Shown here: piece by piece, positions 8,123 through 11,494 of the stretch | How positions within the stretch are numbered: position 1 is the stretch's first letter | How the letters are laid out: every line of letters begins with the position of its first letter | The notes under the pieces: generated by a model | The model's input: only the letters and a program-made list of their open reading frames with translations | Database searches by the model: none | Told to the model about the DNA's origin: nothing | Translations under genes and position numbers: made by a program | Source of the DNA: an uncultured Bacteroidota bacterium | GTDB lineage: Bacteria; Bacteroidota; Bacteroidia; Chitinophagales; Saprospiraceae | Assembly: GCA_937926185.1 (NCBI GenBank) | Contig: CALEYM010000285.1 | Span: forward strand, 1-11,494 | Length of the DNA: 11,494 bases | Reading direction: 5' to 3'

Positions 8123-10159
8123 ATGACTAACCCAACCATCCCCCACGTTCACACTTACGACGAGCAAGGTCGAATGACTTGCTGCTCCCTCGAAGAAAAA
8201 ATACAGGTCGAATCCGGTTCGCCGGCACTGTTACCGCACACCGCCGGCGACGGTCATGACCACGAAGGCAGCGAGGCGCACAGCCCTTGGCGAGAATACC
8301 TCCCCGCGATTATCAGTTTCGCGCTGCTGCTCGGTGGCATCGCACTCGACGAGTACGTCCAACCCGTGTTTTTCAAAGGCTGGGTTCGGCTGACATGGTA
8401 TTTGGCAGCCTACCTGCCCGTCGGATGGCCGGTGCTGAAAGAAGCTGTTTATGCCATTGGCAAGGGCGGGATTTTCACCGAATTTCTGTTGATGAGCATC
8501 GCCACGGTCGGCGCGTTTGCTATCGGCCAATATCCCGAAGGCGTGGCGGTAATGCTCTTCTACGCCGTCGGCGAATTGTTCCAAACGGCGGCGGTGCGAC
8601 GCGCCAAAGGCAATATCAAAGCCCTGCTCGACGTGCGACCGGACCAAGCCACTGTATTGATCGATGGTCAGGCCAAAATTGTCAAACCCGACACCGTGCA
8701 AGTGGGCGATACCATCAGGGTCCGTCCCGGCGACCGGATACCGCTCGACGGCGTACTGCTGAGCGCACAGGGCAGTTTCGACACCGCCGCGCTCACGGGC
8801 GAAAGCAAGCCCCGAACGCTCGCTGTAGGCGAGCCGGTGCTGGCAGGTATGATCAGTCTCGACAGCGTGGTGGAAATCCGCGTGAGCAAACCTTTCGGCG
8901 AGAGCAGCATCGCCCGCATCCTCGATTTGGTACAAAACGCCACCGCCCGCAAGGCGCCGACGGAGTTGTTCATCCGCAAGTTTGCCAAGGTCTATACGCC
9001 GATTGTGGTTTTGCTGGCCGCACTGCTGGTCATCGTGCCGTATTTCGTCGTACCGGATTATTCGTTCGAGACCTGGCTGTACCGTGCCCTGATTTTCTTG
9101 GTCATTTCTTGCCCCTGCGCGCTGGTCATTTCGATTCCGTTGGGCTATTTCGGCGGTATCGGGGCGGCTTCGCGTAACGGGATTTTGTTCAAAGGCTCTA
9201 ATTTTTTGGACCTGATAGCCAAAGTGAACACGGTGGTGATGGACAAGACCGGGACATTGACGCATGGCGTTTTCAAGGTGCAAAGCATTGAAAGCGAATC
9301 TTTTTTATCAAAAAACGAATTGCTGCGCCTCGCCGCCGCCCTCGAACAGCACTCCACCCACCCGGTTGGGAAAGCCCTGATTGCTCATGCCGCCGAACTG
9401 CAAATCGCTTGGCAAAAAGCCGTCGTCGCCGATGTGCAGGAAATCGCCGGGCATGGGCTGAGTGGTACGGTGGACGGTAAGGCGGTTTTGGTTGGCAACA
9501 CCAAATTGTTTCAAAAATGGGGCATTGCATACCCATCCGCGCTCGACACGGAGGTGGACACCATTGTATTAGTAGCGGCCAGCGGGCAATATTCAGGTTT
9601 TGTAACTATTGCCGATGAAGTCAAACCCGATGCGCAACAAACGGTGGCCGACCTGCACCGGGTCGGGGTGCGTGAATTGGTGATGCTTTCGGGTGACAAG
9701 GACGCGGTCGTGCAAAAAGTCATTGCGGCACTCGGTATCGAACGCGGTTTCGGCGACCTGCTGCCGGAGGGCAAAGTGGAAAAAGTAGAAGCCCTTCAAC
9801 GCGAAGACCCGAGCCGCACGGTAGCCTTTATGGGCGACGGTATCAACGACGCACCGGTGTTGGCCGCCGCCGACGTAGGCATTGCGATGGGCGCCCTCGG
9901 CTCCGATGCGGCCATCGAGACTGCCGACGTGGTCATCCAGACCGATCAGCCTTCGAAGGTGGCGACGGCCATTTTAATTAGTCGTGCCACCCGACGAGTG
10001 GTGTGGCAAAATATTGGCCTGGCTTTTGGCGTAAAAATAGTGGTACTGATCCTCGGCGCAGGCGGCCTGGCGACGATGTGGGAAGCGGTATTTGCGGATG
10101 TAGGTGTAGCGTTGCTGGCGATTTTGAACGCCGTAAGGGTGCAAAGAATGACCATTTAA
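8123..10159 (+). CDS. cadA: P1B-2 type heavy-metal (Zn/Cd/Pb) exporting P-type ATPase
   Basis: ATP-driven inner-membrane exporter of soft divalent cations. The expected motifs are all present: TGES at 225-228 (actuator), SCPCAL with C330-P331-C332 in the transport helix, the phosphorylated DKTGT at 374-378, the class-defining H413-P414 (STHPVGKA), and GDGIND at 571-576. K638 in the next-to-last helix and D659 in the last helix (FADVGVALLAILNAVR) match residues conserved in ZntA/CadA Zn-type pumps, favouring Zn/Cd/Pb over Cu. The 678 aa length is typical for a form without a full HMA domain. The roughly 55-residue N-terminus lacks GMxCxxC but holds HVH (8-10), C20-C21-x-x-E24 and a His-rich stretch (H39, H45, H47, H53). 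I chose the ATG at 8123 (MTNPTIPHVH). An in-frame TTG at 8051 would add 24 residues and overlap the deiminase stop, which seems unlikely. Co-transcription with the deiminase gene is possible. Confidence 0.94.
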   Translation: MTNPTIPHVHTYDEQGRMTCCSLEEKIQVESGSPALLPHTAGDGHDHEGSEAHSPWREYLPAIISFALLLGGIALDEYVQPVFFKGWVRLTWYLAAYLPVGWPVLKEAVYAIGKGGIFTEFLLMSIATVGAFAIGQYPEGVAVMLFYAVGELFQTAAVRRAKGNIKALLDVRPDQATVLIDGQAKIVKPDTVQVGDTIRVRPGDRIPLDGVLLSAQGSFDTAALTGESKPRTLAVGEPVLAGMISLDSVVEIRVSKPFGESSIARILDLVQNATARKAPTELFIRKFAKVYTPIVVLLAALLVIVPYFVVPDYSFETWLYRALIFLVISCPCALVISIPLGYFGGIGAASRNGILFKGSNFLDLIAKVNTVVMDKTGTLTHGVFKVQSIESESFLSKNELLRLAAALEQHSTHPVGKALIAHAAELQIAWQKAVVADVQEIAGHGLSGTVDGKAVLVGNTKLFQKWGIAYPSALDTEVDTIVLVAASGQYSGFVTIADEVKPDAQQTVADLHRVGVRELVMLSGDKDAVVQKVIAALGIERGFGDLLPEGKVEKVEALQREDPSRTVAFMGDGINDAPVLAAADVGIAMGALGSDAAIETADVVIQTDQPSKVATAILISRATRRVVWQNIGLAFGVKIVVLILGAGGLATMWEAVFADVGVALLAILNAVRVQRMTI

Positions 10160-10182
10160 AGCCAGATAAAAGTTATTTTAAA

Positions 10183-10304
10183 ATGACGACAAAACAACTC
10201 TTGTTCCTTTTTGCCACTCTTTTTTGTGACTTGGCTTTCGGCTGAATGATAAGGGCAAAAAGGCTAAATCGCAAAAGACGGAATACGGAGAGAAGGATTT
10301 TTAA
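10183..10304 (+). pseudogene. Frameshifted remnant of a small secreted Lys-rich protein (tentative)
   Basis: An ATG at 10183 opens a 20-codon frame shaped like a signal peptide (MTTKQLLFLFATLFCDLAFG), ending in TGA at 10243-10245. The frame starting one base earlier, at 10242, then reads LNDKGKKAKSQKTEYGEKDF to a TAA at 10302-10304. Joined, these give a signal peptide plus a short Lys-rich mature part, about 40 residues, a common form of small exported protein in Bacteroidota. A single missing or extra base between 10230 and 10245 would restore it. No slippery heptamer is visible at the junction, so mutation or sequencing error is likelier than programmed frameshifting. No family recognised. 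Confidence 0.35.
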
Positions 10305-10319
10305 ATATGCGAAAATCCT
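10294..10319. other. AT-rich hairpin before the sigma factor gene
   Basis: A perfect 8-base inverted repeat pairs 10294-10301 (AGGATTTT) with 10312-10319 (AAAATCCT) around a 10-base loop. It lies between the small frameshifted gene and the sigma factor. A-rich rather than T-rich sequence follows on the + strand, so it is not a classical intrinsic terminator, though it could be a weak one or a regulatory palindrome. TAAATATG at 10302-10309 in the loop is one base off the Bacteroidota -7 consensus TAnnTTTG, with no convincing -33 element. Confidence 0.3.
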
Positions 10320-10378
10320 AAAATAAAACACCCTACCAAGCAACCGCAAGGCTGCTTTGCCTGAATATCTTATCGAAC

Positions 10379-10927
10379 GTGAATAACGATGGGTTAAAAC
10401 GTCTCCTTACCGGCTGTTTAAATAACGACCGCCGCAGCCAGGGAGCCTTGTATGAACGGTTTTATAGCTACGCCCTGTCGGTGGCCTTGCCTTATTGTGC
10501 CCACGAAGAAGAAGCCCGCGAAGTAGTCAACGACGCTTTCCTGAAGGTTTTCACCGGTATAGGACGTTACAACCCTACTTTCGCCTTCGCTACCTGGCTC
10601 CGTACAATCGTGGTACGGACAGCCATAAATCGTTACAAAAGCCGACAGAACGAGTTAGTCCTTTACGACCTGACCGAAGGACTTGACATTCCAATAGAGG
10701 ATGAGTTTTTGTCGAAAATGGCGGCGGAAGACTTGCTGCGATTGGTACAAAATCTGCCGCCTGCTTACCGGATGACGCTCAATTTATTCGCATTAGAAGG
10801 GTTTTCCCATGCTGAAATAGCGGAAATGCTGGGCATATCGGTCGGCGCTTCCAAGTCGAACCTATCCAAAGCTAAAACAAAATTGAAACAAATGTTGACC
10901 GACTATCTACCGAAAAAATATGGCTGA
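10379..10927 (+). CDS. ECF-type RNA polymerase sigma factor
   Basis: Small alternative sigma factor of 182 aa that would direct RNA polymerase to a specific promoter set. Region 2 spans about 20-85: YERFYSYALSVALPY, then EEEAREVVNDAFLKVF and FATWLRTIVVRTAINRYK, the typical core-binding and -10 recognition helices. Region 4 spans about 120-175: RLVQNLPPAYRMTLNLFALEG, then the helix-turn-helix SHAEIAEMLGISVGASKSNL. Region 3 is absent, as in ECF (sigma-70 group 4) proteins. The frame is open back to a TAA at 10319-10321 but has no ATG before region 2, so the GTG at 10379 is the best start. The next gene overlaps its end by 8 bases, suggesting translational coupling and a sigma/anti-sigma pair. 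The regulon is unknown; nothing ties it directly to the metal genes upstream. Confidence 0.92.
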   Translation: MNNDGLKRLLTGCLNNDRRSQGALYERFYSYALSVALPYCAHEEEAREVVNDAFLKVFTGIGRYNPTFAFATWLRTIVVRTAINRYKSRQNELVLYDLTEGLDIPIEDEFLSKMAAEDLLRLVQNLPPAYRMTLNLFALEGFSHAEIAEMLGISVGASKSNLSKAKTKLKQMLTDYLPKKYG

Positions 10928-11494
10928 GAAGAATTTTTTTGATCTGCTAAAAGAAAAAATGGCCGCTTTGAGGCCATCCGCGCGACATCGCGAGGAGGAT
11001 TGGGCTGCTCTGTCGGCAAAACTGGATCAGGTCCTGCCACCACGGCCGTATGAGCGTCAGCGATTATGGGTACCCCTTCTTTTATTGTTGTTCGCCTTGT
11101 TATCAAGCAATGCTTTATGGTGGAAGGAAAACCGGGATGATCACATGGCCATACACCGTCTGGAGGTTCAACTTGCCGGCCTTCAAACCGCTGTCAAAGC
11201 ATTAAAACCTTCCGAACCAACAGTTCGCACAGATACGGTGTGGCGAACGGTTTACATCATGGCGCCGAATCTGAAAAGACCCGATATGGTCAAAGCGACG
11301 AGACCGCCTGTGGAAGCGCCGGCCCACAACGGGTTAGCCGACCGAACCAGTGACATTGAACAAAAAAAACGATACCAACCGATAAACGACGCCTATTCAA
11401 CATCAAACCGGGAGAATTTGGGCAAATTACCTGAAAAAACGGAATTGGAAACTCGTGAACAAGATACCGCTCGATCCGCCATTTTCAGTTCGGT
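10920..11494 (+). CDS. Putative single-pass membrane anti-sigma factor, 3' end cut off by window edge
   Basis: The ATG at 10920-10922 lies inside the sigma gene's last codons, and the frame stays open to the window end (191 full codons). Residues 1-48 are hydrophilic and include EEDWAALSAKLDQVL near 25-39, like the short cytoplasmic part of many Bacteroidota anti-sigma-like proteins. One membrane span lies at about 49-68 (LWVPLLLLLFALLSSNALWW). A short helical, probably coiled-coil stretch follows (HRLEVQLAGLQTAVKAL), then a polar, Pro/Thr/Lys-rich region without a recognisable domain, presumably periplasmic. Topology and position suggest it holds the upstream sigma factor at the membrane and releases it on an envelope signal; that is inferred from context. 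No zinc-binding anti-sigma motif (HxxxCxxC) is visible. Confidence 0.7.
   Translation, partial: MAEKNFFDLLKEKMAALRPSARHREEDWAALSAKLDQVLPPRPYERQRLWVPLLLLLFALLSSNALWWKENRDDHMAIHRLEVQLAGLQTAVKALKPSEPTVRTDTVWRTVYIMAPNLKRPDMVKATRPPVEAPAHNGLADRTSDIEQKKRYQPINDAYSTSNRENLGKLPEKTELETREQDTARSAIFSS

Noticed and set aside
8231..9283. A 350-codon open frame on the minus strand opposite the P-type ATPase gene
   Set aside because: It lies antisense to a highly conserved coding region with all P1B motifs, and its translation has no recognisable domain and the skewed composition of a shadow frame. The same applies to the minus-strand frame at 2041-2721 inside the pump gene.
10225..10248. Programmed -1 frameshifting in the small secreted gene
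   Set aside because: No slippery X-XXY-YYZ heptamer or downstream pseudoknot is evident at the junction around 10240; a plain indel explains it better.
10294..10330. Intrinsic terminator after the ATPase operon
   Set aside because: The stem is AT-rich and short, and A residues, not T residues, follow it on the + strand. It is kept only as a hairpin of unknown role.
1..11494. CRISPR arrays, tRNA/rRNA genes, insertion sequences or phage attachment sites
   Set aside because: Reading both strands by eye showed no regularly spaced repeats, no tRNA-like cloverleaf, no transposase or integrase motifs and no flanking terminal inverted repeats.

Overview
The window looks like chromosomal DNA from a member of the Bacteroidota. 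Three things point there. One secreted enzyme ends in a type IX secretion (T9SS) sorting domain. The heavy-metal RND pump is fused to its own TolC-like outer-membrane factor, a form I know mainly from this phylum. Start codons have A-rich leaders rather than Shine-Dalgarno sequences. I cannot place it to family from the sequence alone.

All recognisable genes are on the + strand. (1) 2-352: the 3' end of a small Cys/His-rich protein, cut by the window edge. (2) 461-4813: a CzcA-type RND pump with a C-terminal TolC/OEP domain (1450 aa). (3) 4855-6174: its lipoprotein periplasmic adaptor, CzcB/CusB-like. A strong intrinsic terminator at 6203-6260 closes this efflux operon. (4) 6288-8054: a secreted deiminase of the agmatine deiminase/Porphyromonas-type PAD family with a T9SS tail. 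(5) 8123-10159: a P1B-2 Zn/Cd/Pb-type ATPase. (6) 10160-10378: an AT-richer spacer with a frameshifted remnant of a small secreted protein and a short hairpin. (7) 10379-10927: an ECF-type sigma factor. (8) 10920-11494: a single-pass membrane protein overlapping the sigma gene by 8 bases, a putative anti-sigma factor, cut by the right edge.

The metal genes form a plausible two-stage system. The P-type ATPase would move Zn/Cd-like ions from cytoplasm to periplasm. The CzcA-TolC fusion with its adaptor would then expel them across the outer membrane, and the small Cys/His-rich protein may bind metal in the envelope. No metal-responsive regulator (MerR, ArsR, Fur or two-component) is visible here. 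The deiminase between the two transporter units is the odd member; its link to metal handling is unknown and may be only positional. The sigma/anti-sigma pair appears to begin a separate unit.

Nothing here is clearly a new system. The items most worth a second look are the inner/outer-membrane fusion pump with an internal signal-peptide-like segment, the PAD-like exported deiminase next to metal transporters, and the CCxxE motif at the ATPase N-terminus.
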